A DNA stretch of 64,000 nt from Teratosphaeria epicoccoides (Eukaryota > Ascomycota > Dothideomycetes > Mycosphaerellales > Teratosphaeriaceae), in contig JADDMT010000020.1 of assembly GCA_021401465.1 (NCBI GenBank), positions 124,001 to 188,000 of the forward strand. The letters run 5' to 3'. A program made the position numbers and the translations under genes. How positions within the stretch are numbered: position 1 is the stretch's first letter; each line of letters begins with the position of its first letter. This document shows positions 22,073 to 32,825 of this stretch, piece after piece. The notes under the pieces were generated by a model. The model did no database searches. It saw only the letters and a list, made by a program, of their open reading frames with translations, and was not told the origin of the DNA.

Positions 22073-22794
22073 AGTAAGGTACAAGCTAAGCGAAATAGGA
22101 GCGGAGGTTAATGTTAGTGTCTTAGACAGGAAAGTTTAGGAAGCGACGAGGTTTTTATACCCTCTGACAGCCCCCCTGTTGCCTATCGCAGCTGTTAAGC
22201 TAGTAACTTAAACTACATGCGCAGAGTACCTACCTTTAGTTAACTTATGAGGGGACCTGATAATACAAGAACAGATAACGCGGCTGTCACGCATGTACGC
22301 TAACTGCACTCGTGCTAGCCTACTAGCATGAAAATGTAGCGAGACCCGCGCTAGGAGCGCGCTCCTACTGTTTCGAGTAGCGCGCGCAGAGCGTCCGCGT
22401 ACCTTCCTACTACCCTAAGGTTCTATGACATGTTCTCTACAGTCACGACTAAATAGGGACAGCCAAGCTACTTAGCGAGGCTAGCGCGCATGCTCGCCCT
22501 ATAATTTTAAGGATTAACTGAAGTACGTGCTCGTAGTGTCCTGATATCTCGATCTGCATATAAAGTAAAGGTGTTACAAAGCCGCCTAACATGTAACAGG
22601 TTAAAACCCGCCTAAGTTAGCAGCCTCCGCCCTGTACTCGCTACGAAGGTGTTAAGGTATACACATGACACATGTTACATAGGCTATCTACCTATTTACC
22701 CTTGCGTAGTGTAAGCATGCTACATCCTATACCCTATACGTTCCGCGTGTATTACTTAGTAAGGCTAGGGACATCCTTATAGGAGGAGGTGTAG

Positions 22795-23154
22795 TAATAC
22801 GGTTAATACTAGGGGGCTATTAGAACCGCATAGGTTCTAATGCCCGCCCTTAGTATGTAGTAACCCTACTACATATAGTAAGGGGGTCCTTTGTACATAC
22901 ATTAGCTTATATGTCGTCTAAGTAGGATTAGTTGTTAACGTAGGACGCCTCTACGTCGCTGACCCTACGGTACCCCTACGGGGTTAGGCTTAGACATGCT
23001 TTCCCTAATTAAGGAGCGTCAGGGGTTATAAGCACCCTTAGCGCTACCTCTGCGATAAGCAGAAAGCAGCGCTGTCTTGTACCTACAAAAAGGTCGGATT
23101 ACTCTGTCATACTACGAGATATTTCTATATTATATAGCATATACATCTATATTA
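22795..23154 (+). repeat. 3' LTR of A1
   Basis: 360 bp, starting TAATACGG and ending ATCTATATTA, followed by the CTACT duplication. A purine-rich tract lies at 22781-22794. Confidence 0.9.
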
Positions 23155-23200
23155 CTACTTTAACAAGGTACTATCTTTGTTTAAGAACAAAGTAACATAG

Positions 23201-23641
23201 TATCATGAAGGTCATAAGTTACAAGCACTATGTTATAAGTTATAAGCACTATGGCATAAGTCATAACACATACAGGGAAGAAAGGATCTGTTATGTAAGG
23301 ATAGATACCTAGATCTGTAGGGTTAGTCTACAGATCTATAGGCTTACATAGGAGAAAGGATCTATCACGTAAGAACAGACACCTAGATCTGTAGGGTTAG
23401 TCTACAGATCTATAGACATAGGTCTAACAGGTCTGTTAACAGATCTAGTAGAACTGCCCTGTCTCTCTAGTATATAGGGATAGCTTCAGGATAGGCAGTT
23501 AGGAGCTTCGTGCTTAATTTAATCCTCTCCTCTAAGGGGGATAGTTAGTTACAAGGTTAATTGCTATTATCGATATTCTTTACTACTCTGCGAGTCTAAT
23601 ACCTAATCCCCTTCCTACTATTAGCACCTACCCTTATGACA
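23201..23641 (+). repeat. 5' LTR of B1, with palindromes
   Basis: Starts TATCATGAAGG (TG mutated to TA) and ends TTATGACA. It contains two copies of a perfect 10-bp hairpin, AGATCTGTAG-GGTTAGT-CTACAGATCT (23311-23337 and 23385-23411), and a CTGTTAACAG palindrome near 23430. Confidence 0.9.
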
Positions 23642-23700
23642 TTTTAAGCACTACTCCTAAGGAAGTATTAGGGGACTTGTTAAGCGCTTAACATACGCCT

Positions 23701-26700
23701 ATGTCAAGTAGTTCCTTAGCTGTTAGTTTAACCTCTAGCGACGATAGTTAACCGACACTATAAGAACAAGTTGCTACTATACCTTAAATTACTTAGTAGC
23801 TTAAATCTATTCACCTTAGCGAGATAGCTCTAGCATCTGTCGCAGGTTCGACTACTAGAAACAGACATAGTAATAACGGCTTCAAGATAGGAAGCCCTAT
23901 AGAGTTCACAGGACAACGAACTTAAGTTAAGATGTTTATCCTCTAATGCTCGTTAGCATTTAACGTAGATACGGAATAGTTTACAACACATCATAAGCAA
24001 ATAATGTACATTGTCTCTTACCTAAAGGGACTAGCGTTCGAGTTTATCTAGCCTCATCTGTTAGATTATCTAGATTACGTTAGTAGCGTTAAAGCTAGGA
24101 AGATAACAACTAGGGAGATTCTCAACTTAGACAAGTCCTTGTTTAAGGTGTTACGCGAAGCCTTTAGGCTTAGCAACGAACAACAAGAGGCTAAGAGAGC
24201 TCTCCTAGGAATCTAGCAGAAGGGTTCTAGTATTAAGTACTATGCGGACTTTTAGACACTCTCTGCTTAAGTCGACTAGAATGATAATGCTTTAGCCGCT
24301 TAGTTCTATTAGGGACTAAAGGAGACAGTTAAAGACGAGATTGCCTAGGGAGATTAACTAACGACATTCAAGGAAATAAGTGATCTTACGATTAGGATTA
24401 ATAATCGCATCTAGGAATAACAGCAGGAATAACAACATGGAAATCGCAAGCTAGTACAGGCTAACTATAAGGTCTAACGATTAGCACTAAAATAGCGAAG
24501 CGATTACTATAGTCTCTAACTAATAGAGTTAGATGCGATTAAGGACGCCTAAAGAGTAGACCCTAAGGAAAGCTACGGAAGGGCTCTCCTACCTAGAATA
24601 GTCTGAAGAAGCTATTCGACAAGAATAACCTTAAGTGCTATAACTATAGAAAGAAAGGACACTTTGCCCGCAAGTATTTCGCTAAGAAACAGCGTTAGGA
24701 ACTATAACGGACAGAACAGGCTTGCGCGACAACATCGGCACCTAAGCAAACGGCTGCTACTACTTAAGTACTAGACTATGCCTTACTTACTTAGACTATG
24801 TACTATGACGACGATTGTTAGATTCACATGAGTAATAAAGATAGTTCTAGATAGTACCCTAGACGTAACAAGGCATAATCAATCTGTGCGCTAAGAGGTG
24901 TACCTTCTAGTGTAATAGTCCTAAGGTAATAGGAGCTAGAAGAAGAAGAAGGTTCTGACGACAACTATGAGCTCGTGAAAGCCGTCGTTCCTAATTCTGA
25001 GGAGGACGAGAGCATAGAGAGATAGGCTATGCTACTACATGACATTAGACTTAATATTATCCGACTTATACAGAACTAGTAGGCTTAGGCTTGCCTATAG
25101 ATTAATAGAGTATAACATGTTAACTAGCTTTAATATGACGAACTAGCTAACCGCATGCGACGATACCTAAGGAGACTACTAGTTGTAGCTTATCCTTACT
25201 CGCATTAGAAGATTGTCTAAGAAATTATACTGTTTAGGGTAGAGTTTACGCCCTAAGGAGGCTACTTTACCTACAAGGGTATTTAGGTTCTACAAGCGTT
25301 ATGACTCTAGGTCGACTATTTGAAAATAGAATACGCAAGAAACGCGCAGGAACAACGAGGCTAAGAGCGAGTACTACCTCCTAGGCTAGTTAGCAGTAAC
25401 GCTTAAAGAAGAGTAAGCTAAGACTACATGATCCCCGAATTAGTCCGGGAAAACAGCTATTCGGAAAACGACGAGGTCCGCTAGAATTAGACCTACGGAC
25501 AGACTAGACAGGGCTGCAACAATGTGCCGTGGTTAGCGCTAGATACGCGGACAACCTCAGAGTATAGGTACATATTAACGAGACACTAGCCTAGGCCTTA
25601 ATAGATTCAGGATGCACTAGAATCTTCATGACGCCTAAGTTCGCTAGGATAGCTAGGATAAGGCTACAGGCAAAGACGAATACTTTCTTACTACAAGTAA
25701 TCGATAGAAAGCTAGTCACGTACAACTAAGGAATAGTTAACAAAGAGACTAAGACGATACCTCTACAGATAGGACGCTACTAAGAGATAATCTAGTTCGA
25801 CATCACGGAGTTACCTGGCTTAGATGTAGTGCTAGGGTTACTATAGCTAAGAAACGCTAACCCCTACCTTAACTAGAAGAACGAGAGGATCTAGTTTCTA
25901 GAACTCTTAAGATCGATACCTCTACCTGTAGTACACGACGTACTAGGCAAGATCGAAATATGTGCTATGACTTCAAGTAAGATAGTCGCCGCTATTAAGG
26001 ACCTAGAATAGGAAGTATACGTCCTATAGGTTAAAGTAACACAATCTGAAGTCAAAGTCGAGTTTACTGTCCCTAACAAGTATAAGGAGTTTGCTACTCT
26101 TTTTAAGGAGGAACCTGACTAAGAGGCTCTGCTAGAACACTAGGAGTAGGATTACAGGATACCCTTACTCCTAGGCAGAACGCCGACAAAGTAACTAGTT
26201 CGCCTATTATTAGCAGCAAAGCTAGAGATTCTCCGGAAATACCTTAAAGACAACCTCTAGAAGGGCTTTATCCGCAAGTCATAGTCCCTAGCAGGGTATC
26301 CGATCCTGTTTGTCCCTAAGCGGGAAGATAACTAGCGACTCTATATAGACTATTATAGATTAAATGACATTACAATAAAAAATAGTTATCCGCTTTCTTT
26401 GCTTTTAGAGTTACAGGATTACCTATAAGGAGCAATATAGTTCTCGAAGTTTGACATACTAGGAGCATATAACTGAATTCGAATCAAGGAAGGCGAAGAA
26501 TAGAAGACTACATTCCGAACTAGGTTTAGACACTACAAGTATATAGTCATGCTATTTAGGTTAACAAACGCCCTAGCTACATAGTAGGCATTTATTAACA
26601 ATGTGCTATAGGAGTACCTTAACGTCTTTGTAGTTATATACTTAGATGACATCCTTGTCTACTTACGAACGATCGAAGAATATAGGACTTATGTACATAA

Positions 26701-28390
26701 GGTACTTTAGAAACTCTAGGATTACAAGCTAAAGGTTAAGCCTTAGAAGAGCGAGTCTTATAAGCAAGAAGTCTAGTTCCTAGGCTACGTAGTAGCATGG
26801 AACGGAATCAAGATAGACACTAAAAAGGTCAAAGTTATAAAAGAGTAGCCTACGCTAACTAATGTTAAGGAAGTATAGTCCTTCCTTAGGTTCGCTAACT
26901 TCTATCGAAGATTCATCGCGAACTATTCGAGGATTACGGCACTACTTACGACCCTTACTATAAAGGATACACTATTCGTATAGGACGACGCCTAACAGAA
27001 TGCCTTTAAGGTACTTAAGCAACAATTTACAGATTAGCTAATCTTGCTTGTATTCGACCCTAATAAGCCTATCATAGTCGAAACAGATGCCTCTGACGTA
27101 GTACTTAGGGCATGCTTAAGTTAACTAGGACTAAGTAGACGGCTACAGCTAGTTGCCTATTACTCGAGAAAGCTGTCTAGACCTAAGCTCTGTTACGACA
27201 TCTAGAAAAAAGAGCTTCTAGCTATAGTAGATACCTACAAAGCATGGCGAGTCTACTTAGAAGGGGCTAAACACTAGGTTACAGACTACACGGACTATAA
27301 GAACTTGCGATACTTTACTACAACGAAGGAGTTAAACTGACGACAAGTCTAATAGAGTAAGGAACTCTCTAGCTTTAACTGTAAGATCGTCTATTACAAG
27401 GGATCCGATAACGCATGCGCCGATGTACTTAGCCGCTAGACTAACTACATAAAGGGCGTAAAACAGGAGAAACATGCCGTTCTCTAGGAAAATGGCAATG
27501 GCACGCTTAGAGTTAATTAACTCGCGGCCACAGCTATCACATAGACTAGTAAGTTCTAGGACAACCTAAGGAACGCACTAGTCTAAGACCTAACTACACT
27601 CGCTGTCTGTAACAACATCGAGGGATAGGAGGACTAGGAAGACAAAGACAGAGTACTTCTCTTCTAAGGGTTAGTATACATGCTAACATCCTTACGTTTA
27701 GAGCTACTATGCCTCTAACATGACGTTCCTTAGGCAGGACACCTAGGAGTGTCTAAAATGAAGCAAATTCTCTAACGAGAATATTACTTCCCTAGGATAG
27801 GCAGAGTAAATTAGGACTATGTCTGCTAATATGTAACTTGCTAACAGAGTAAGCATGCCTGTCACAAACTGTATAGGCTACTACGACCGCTATAGGTACC
27901 CTAACGGCCATAGGAATCGCTCGCTATAGACTTTATTGTTAAACTACCCTAGTCGAGAGAACCTGCTACTAATGAGTTCTTCGATAGAATCATGGTAGTA
28001 GTCAACTAATTTACTAAGTTTAGGAACTTTATCCTATACCGCGAAGACTTTAAGACTAAAGATATTATACATGTCTTCATTGAATAGGTAGTAGCATTAC
28101 ATAGTATGCTACAAGACCTAGTAACGGATCGAGGATCTATGTTTACCTCTAACTTCTAGAAAGCCCTAATGAGACAATTCTAGGTCAAACATCGACTTAG
28201 TACTTCCTTCTACCCTTAAACGGATAGACAAACAGAACATCTAAATCAGACGCTAGAATAGTACCTTCGATCCTATGTGAATAGAGACTAGAACAACTAG
28301 GTAGAGTTGTTACTAATGGCGTAGCTCGCGTATAATAGTACACTAGCAGAGTCGACAGGACTCTCGCTATTTCAGATGGCGTATAGATCA
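23701..28390 (+). pseudogene. B1 gag-pol, first part (gag to integrase), RIP-broken
   Basis: ATG at 23701 begins MSSSSLAVSLTSSDD. Gag follows (KIGSPIEFTGQRT, IVSYLKGLAFEFI), then a zinc knuckle near 24633 (KCYNYRKKGHFARKYF, the CCHC pattern with Cys-to-Tyr changes), protease near 25595 (ALIDSGCTRIFMTPKF, keeping the D-S-G), RT around 26200-27000 (VIYLDDILVY near 26635 keeps Y-x-D-D), RNase H, and integrase from about 27700 (AGHLGVSKMKQIL, SLAIDFIVKLP, LVTDRGSMFTSNF). Gag, knuckle and protease are not all in one phase, so indels or programmed shifts are present. The integrase breaks at 28390 where fragment C begins; the chromodomain resumes at 31361. Many TAG/TAA codons. Confidence 0.82.
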
Positions 28391-31360
28391 TTTCTATCTT
28401 GATTAGAAGTTTAGGATCATAATGACAGAGGATTAGAGCACTAGTAAAGGCTACTATAAGCATGTAGAAAGCAGCCCCTTTAGCCTCTCCCTATAGGAAC
28501 GGGCTACCCTTTCCCTTAGCTATAGTAGTAAGCGGCGCGGCTATTTTGGAATAGTTCTTAATAAACCTCCGGTAGAAGTTAGCGAAGCTAAGAAAGCTCT
28601 AAACTTCCTTTAGAGTCTTAGGTACAGGCTACTCCTTTACTACGCTAAGCTTGCTCTTATCTATTAACATACCTGAGCTATTAATGACAAAGCCTAGGAA
28701 CTCTAGCTAGTAAGTATAGAACTCGCACTTCTTTTAGCTAGTGTATAGAGCGTATTTTTGCAGCTATTCTAATACTTAGCATAGGTACTAAGTATGTTCC
28801 TTGTGTAAGTCGCTATAGATCAGGATATTGTCTAGATATACTATGTAACAAACATCTACGAGGCTAGCGAGGGCTCGATTAATGTACGCTTAAAAGGTTG
28901 CTAGAGTGTTAGTTAACCTAAAAGGCATTACTAGATACTCGAAGTAACTATAGCGCATGTAAAACGCAGTCTTCTAGTAGTCATCTTCCTTGATTAGGAT
29001 CCTATGGTATGCGTCCTTTAAGTCTAACTTAAAGAACTATGCTACACGCCTAAGGCGCGCAAGAGTCTTATTAATAAGTAGCAAGAGGCATTAATCCTTA
29101 ACTAAAATCTCGTTTAGCCTATAGTAATCTACATATAGTCGCATGGTCCTATCCTTCTTTAGTACGAACAGGATAGGAGCACCTGCCTCGCTAGTGCTAC
29201 GCCGGATCTAACTATTCTAGAGGGCCTGATTAAGATATTCCCGAAGCAGTTTTAGCTCTACTCCTAACAGATTGTATAGAGGGCGAAAAGGCGGCTTCTT
29301 GCTATCTTGTAACGTAATAGCATGCTCTGCGCTATTAACGTACCTAAGCTTAGTCACGTCCTTTTCGTTAGTAAACATGTCGGCGAAGTCCTTAACCTTA
29401 TCAGGAAGAGGTTCTAGTCCTGCTATTTTACTAGTAGTAACTACGAACACCTAGGATTTAGTTGTTAATAACTAATAGAAACGCCTGGCGTCAAGCACGC
29501 GTACCGCGGAGGGTATGCTGCCATAACGCCACTTATCTGTGTTACTATGCACGATAATAGCCTGCTAGCGCCTCTAGAGCCGCCCTAGCAAGACTAGCGC
29601 TCTAGGCATATCTAAGGCGTAGAGTATGCTCTGCGTATGCTTCTTGTATCCTGTACTGTCTACTAGCTAGATCTTTAGCTAGTACGCGCCATAACAATGG
29701 CCTCTCTTCCCCTAGAATGAATCTATAGCGGGAAGAGGCACGCTTGTAACTCGCTAGAGCCTATGCTATAAGGCGTAAGCTTAAGACATGACGTTAATGT
29801 CTGCGTAGTTATTAAGTAACATGTCTGTCTTAACTTCGTCCCCTTCTGCAATAACAACAGCGCTATTTAGGCGCTTCGTAGGCACTAGGGCTACGTCTAG
29901 TCCTAAAGCATCTTCGCTTCTAGTCGAGGCTATAGAAAGGCTCCTTGACTAGTAACTAGCCCTTGCCTGACATACTACTACTATCCTCTTATGCGGTAGG
30001 CAGGCTTAGACATAGCGTCAAGCCTTAGCTAGCTGCACTGTTTCTACCTTGCGGGTAGAGGCTATAGCGTCTCTCTTTAGTACATGATAGTCTCGCGCCT
30101 AATACCTAGGTTTACTACAGTTGTAGTAGTTATCATTCTTGTTAGCTACTCCGCTACTACTCTAAGCAGGTAGCGCTAACCTTCGAGAGTCTCTACAAGG
30201 CTTCTTACCGTTACCCCTGTTAGGCTTCTTCAGGTCCCGTTAGTTTTAATGCTTGCTAGCAGTATGTTTGTGTAGAGCACGCGAGTCTCTTGCTCCTAAC
30301 TACTTAATCCGAGTTACTAGGGAGAATAATTCATCCCTAGTCTTAGGTGCCTAATAGTACACCGTGATAGCCTTGCTTAAGGTATCTCGCAGCTTCACGA
30401 GTAGGTGCTACCTACGCTACGTAGGGGTATATAGTTCTATCTACTCTTCTAGCGTAGCTAAATACGCTGCAAATAAGGAAGCACTTTGCTTCTTACCTTG
30501 CTTAGTAGTCTTGTACTACTAGGCTACAGTTAGCCCGCAATTAGCAGGATCCTCGACTATGTCTACTATCTCCTAGCAGAACATCTCCTACGTATACTCT
30601 AGCGCTAAATCAGCTACTTTATGCCTATTATGCTAGGTGTCTGACATGTCTCCCTTAAGGAACATGCTTACGTATATGATCCTTGCATGTGAACTACTAT
30701 AGGCCATGCCTAATAACACGAACACCTTATCTAAGTAACAGATAAACGTCCTTGCTTCTTTTAAGGTCTTCCCTGAGAACTTAGGGGGTAGTTCGAGGCG
30801 TAGGCCGCCTAAGTTACGCATAGTCGGAGCTAGCAAGTTAGCTGATTACATTGAAGTCATTAAGGCTACTTCTAGTTGCTAGAAGCCTGCTACCTACATG
30901 CGTTTACGCTACGCTACGTTAGCTCGTAGATCGTATAGGCATTATGGTTTTACTAGCTCTACCTGCTCTTTCTCTAGGCACGCTATCTCTTCGTCTTCGT
31001 TTTCCTCTACGACGCTACAGGCGTCCTCTCCTTCTCCTAGCTAGCTGTTACGTTAATGCTAGGTACGAGCAGGCATGTAGCCTGCTTAGCTAGGGGCAGG
31101 AATACCGGTTATTATAAGTACTCTATAGGCTATAACTAGGGTAGAGTAGATAGAATTAATATAGTATGTAACTAGTAATCGATACGTAGGTATATAGTAG
31201 CGTATAGAGCCTCTATTCCTAATGATAGGGTAAGGTCTAAAAACTAATTACTGCCCTTCTTTAATTTGCCTGCGAAGCACATAAGATACGCCTACATACA
31301 TCATGTGTAGCTTAGCTTGTTAGCACGACTAAATGAGCCTATAGCTTAGCTGTCTAGTAT
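28391..31360 (-). mobile_element. Fragment C: foreign Ty3/Gypsy piece inside B1, opposite orientation
   Basis: Minus-strand reading from about 31040 gives gag (LPPKFSGKTLKEARTFI at about 30750), zinc knuckle (YYNCSKPRY near 30120), protease-like NNYADINVMS near 29800, RT from 29450 (DSKKPPFRPLYNLLGVELKL) with box YLDNILIYSD near 28835, and the start of the RNase H region (FYRRFIKNYSKIAAPLTTIA). It stops near 28457, with no RNase H body or integrase. The right 300 bp (31061-31360) is non-coding and may be its LTR/leader. No duplication flanks it and about 300 bp of B are missing, so it is not a simple retrotransposition; recombination or template switching is possible. Confidence 0.72.
28457..31040 (-). 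pseudogene. Gag-pol of fragment C, truncated after RT
   Basis: This is the coding part of fragment C. Two stretches are still open: 30836-30633 (gag) and 29450-29217 (end of protease to RT start, with DMFTNEKDVTKLRYVNSAEH). The RT catalytic box has D-to-N (YLDN), a G-to-A change, so the enzyme would be dead. It lacks integrase and most of RNase H. Sequence identity to A and B is only at the superfamily level by eye, so it represents a third Gypsy family. Confidence 0.7.
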
Positions 31361-31638
31361 TACCTAAGCAGATGAGAATACACCCTGTGTTCTATGTCTC
31401 TCTGCTAGAACAAGCGGCGCTAGACGCTACACTGTAAACAGAACCCTTACTACTCGACCCTAAGGTCGAAGAACTAGAGTACACTGTTAAGAGGATCGTT
31501 GACACTTGCTAGGTAGACAGACAGTAAGAGTACTTAGTAAAATAGGAAGGATACAGGAGTACCGAAAACACCTAGGAACCCGTAAAACACCTACGAAACT
31601 GTTAGCAAAAGCTACGGAGTTTTAAGCGGAGAACGAAC
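31361..31638 (+). pseudogene. B1 pol C-terminus with chromodomain
   Basis: After fragment C the B frame resumes with HPVFYVSLLEQAALDATL. It ends in a chromodomain (EYLVK, stop, EGYRSTENT, stop, EPVKHLRNC), where the two stops replace the aromatic-cage and NTWEP tryptophans. This matches the same region of B2 and B3. It converges on the opposite-strand gene at 31639. Confidence 0.75.
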
Positions 31639-32271
31639 CTAGGATGAAGATCATAGGCCACGATTAGGCTCCTGTAGGACGCTATTAGTAGGCTCGGCTA
31701 CTACGCTATCTAGGAAACCCTAGTACGATGCGTTAGCGAAACCTTCTATTACGCTATATGTCGTAGGACTAAGCGCAAGACCTGCTAAGGGATCTAGGTT
31801 AAGAAGGAACCTAGTCTGCTAAAGAGCCTACTCTTTAGCCTCGTCCTCCCTAATCTCACGCTCCTTAAGAGCGCGACTATCCTCGACCTTACGGTTAACC
31901 GCATCTAACTGTTTCTGAAGACGTATCTCCTTTACATGCGCCTCTATTATCTTTTACGAAGCCTTAGCTAGAGCCGCCTTTACATAGTCAAGATTAGCAA
32001 TTAGTCTTTTCTGCTAATTACCTAACCTCTTCTATTCGACCTCTGTTACCTTTGCGTCATAACTTCGACAGTTACTAAAGTAACAATGCGAACATTTCCT
32101 TGAGGAAATGTGTACTTAACAAACAAGCTTTAACTCTTGACACTAAGTACAAGACTTCATGCTTTCCTTGCCCTAACAATAGATTCGATTCGCGCGGCGT
32201 TTGCGTTCCTGCGTTAAAGGGGCGTTAGTGTCTAGAATGACACAAGGTAGTAACGTAGAAAGAGAAGACAT
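31639..32271 (-). pseudogene. Antisense Cys-cluster/coiled-coil gene of chromovirus B, copy B1
   Basis: ATG 32271 to TAG 31641-31639, 211 codons with no indel relative to the copies at 39526 and 56236. N-terminus MSSLSTLLPCVILDTNAPLT, then a basic stretch, then a cysteine cluster of spacing C-x2-C-x6-C-x8-C-x2-C-x4-C (residues about 45-75; SCT-CQELKLVC ... KCSHCYFSNC), close to a fungal Zn2Cys6 motif but with a shorter last loop. Next comes a charged helix (AHVKEIRLQKQLDAVN) and a tail with GFLDSVVAEP. Internal stops are TAG/TAA apart from one TGA near the end. The gene lies between pol and the 3' LTR, convergent to pol, with only about 80 bp between its ATG and the LTR. A nuclear or nucleic-acid-binding role is a guess from the motif. 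Confidence 0.78.
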
Positions 32272-32349
32272 TACTACGCAAAGGAAAAGGCAAAAGAAAC
32301 CCCGTACTAATAAGTAGCTTAGGGACAAGCTAGGCTAAGAGGAGGATAG

Positions 32350-32790
32350 TGTCATAAAGGTCATGAGTTACAAGCACTATGTTATAAGTCACAAGCACTA
32401 TAGCATGAGTCATAACACATGTAGTTAAGAAAGGATCTGTTACGTGAAGATAGACACCTAGATCTATAGGGTTAGTCTACAGATCTACAGGCTTACATAG
32501 GAGAAAGGATCTGTCACGTAAGGACAGACACCTAGATCTGTAGGGTTAGTCTACAGATCTATAGACATAGGTCTAATAGGTCTGTTAACAGATCTAGTAG
32601 AACTGCCCTATCTCTCTAGTATATAGGGATAGCTTCAGGACAGGTAGTTAGGAGCTTCATGCTTAATTTAATCCTCTCCTCTAAGGGGGATAGTTAGTTA
32701 CAAGGTTAATTGCTATTGTCGATATTCTTTACTACTCTGTAAGTCTAACACCTAATCCCCTTCCTCCTATTAGCACCTACCCTTATAACA
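32350..32790 (+). repeat. 3' LTR of B1
   Basis: 441 bp, TGTCATAAAGG to TTATAACA, followed by CATAG. Carries the same hairpins as the 5' LTR. Confidence 0.9.
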
Positions 32791-32825
32791 CATAGTACTA
32801 TGTCTCTAATTAGAGTACCACCTTT

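Larger units (their letters stand above)
14999..23154 (+). mobile_element. Complete chromovirus A1 (Ty3/Gypsy), 8156 bp
   Basis: Two 360-bp LTRs (14999-15358 and 22795-23154) are flanked by a perfect CTACT duplication (14994-14998 and 23155-23159). Inside are one continuous gag-pol frame (15633-20360), a convergent opposite-strand gene (20501-22072) and a purine tract AGGAGGAGGTGTAG just before the right LTR. The element sits inside Copia D. All frames are RIP-damaged, so it should be immobile, but structurally it is whole. Confidence 0.92.
23201..32790 (+). mobile_element. Chromovirus B1 (Ty3/Gypsy) carrying a foreign segment, 9590 bp
   Basis: Paired 441-bp LTRs (23201-23641 and 32350-32790) with a perfect CATAG duplication (23196-23200 and 32791-32795). 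Gag-pol is on the plus strand, a convergent gene on the minus strand (31639-32271), and a purine tract AAGAGGAGGATAG precedes the right LTR. 28391-31360 is not B sequence: comparison with B2 and B3 shows it replaces about 300 bp of the integrase C-terminal region. Without it the element would be about 6.9 kb, like B2 and B3. Confidence 0.9.

Noticed and set aside
23311..23411. CRISPR-like array from the repeated AGATCTGTAG motif
   Set aside because: There are only two to four units, they are palindromes inside an LTR, and no variable spacers or cas genes are present; the genome is eukaryotic.
28197..28463. Minus-strand 88-codon frame, with similar plus-strand frames at 40746-40943 and 57456-57653
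   Set aside because: These are conserved only because they lie opposite the integrase of family B. Their boundaries do not match any element edge and the pol strand explains the conservation.
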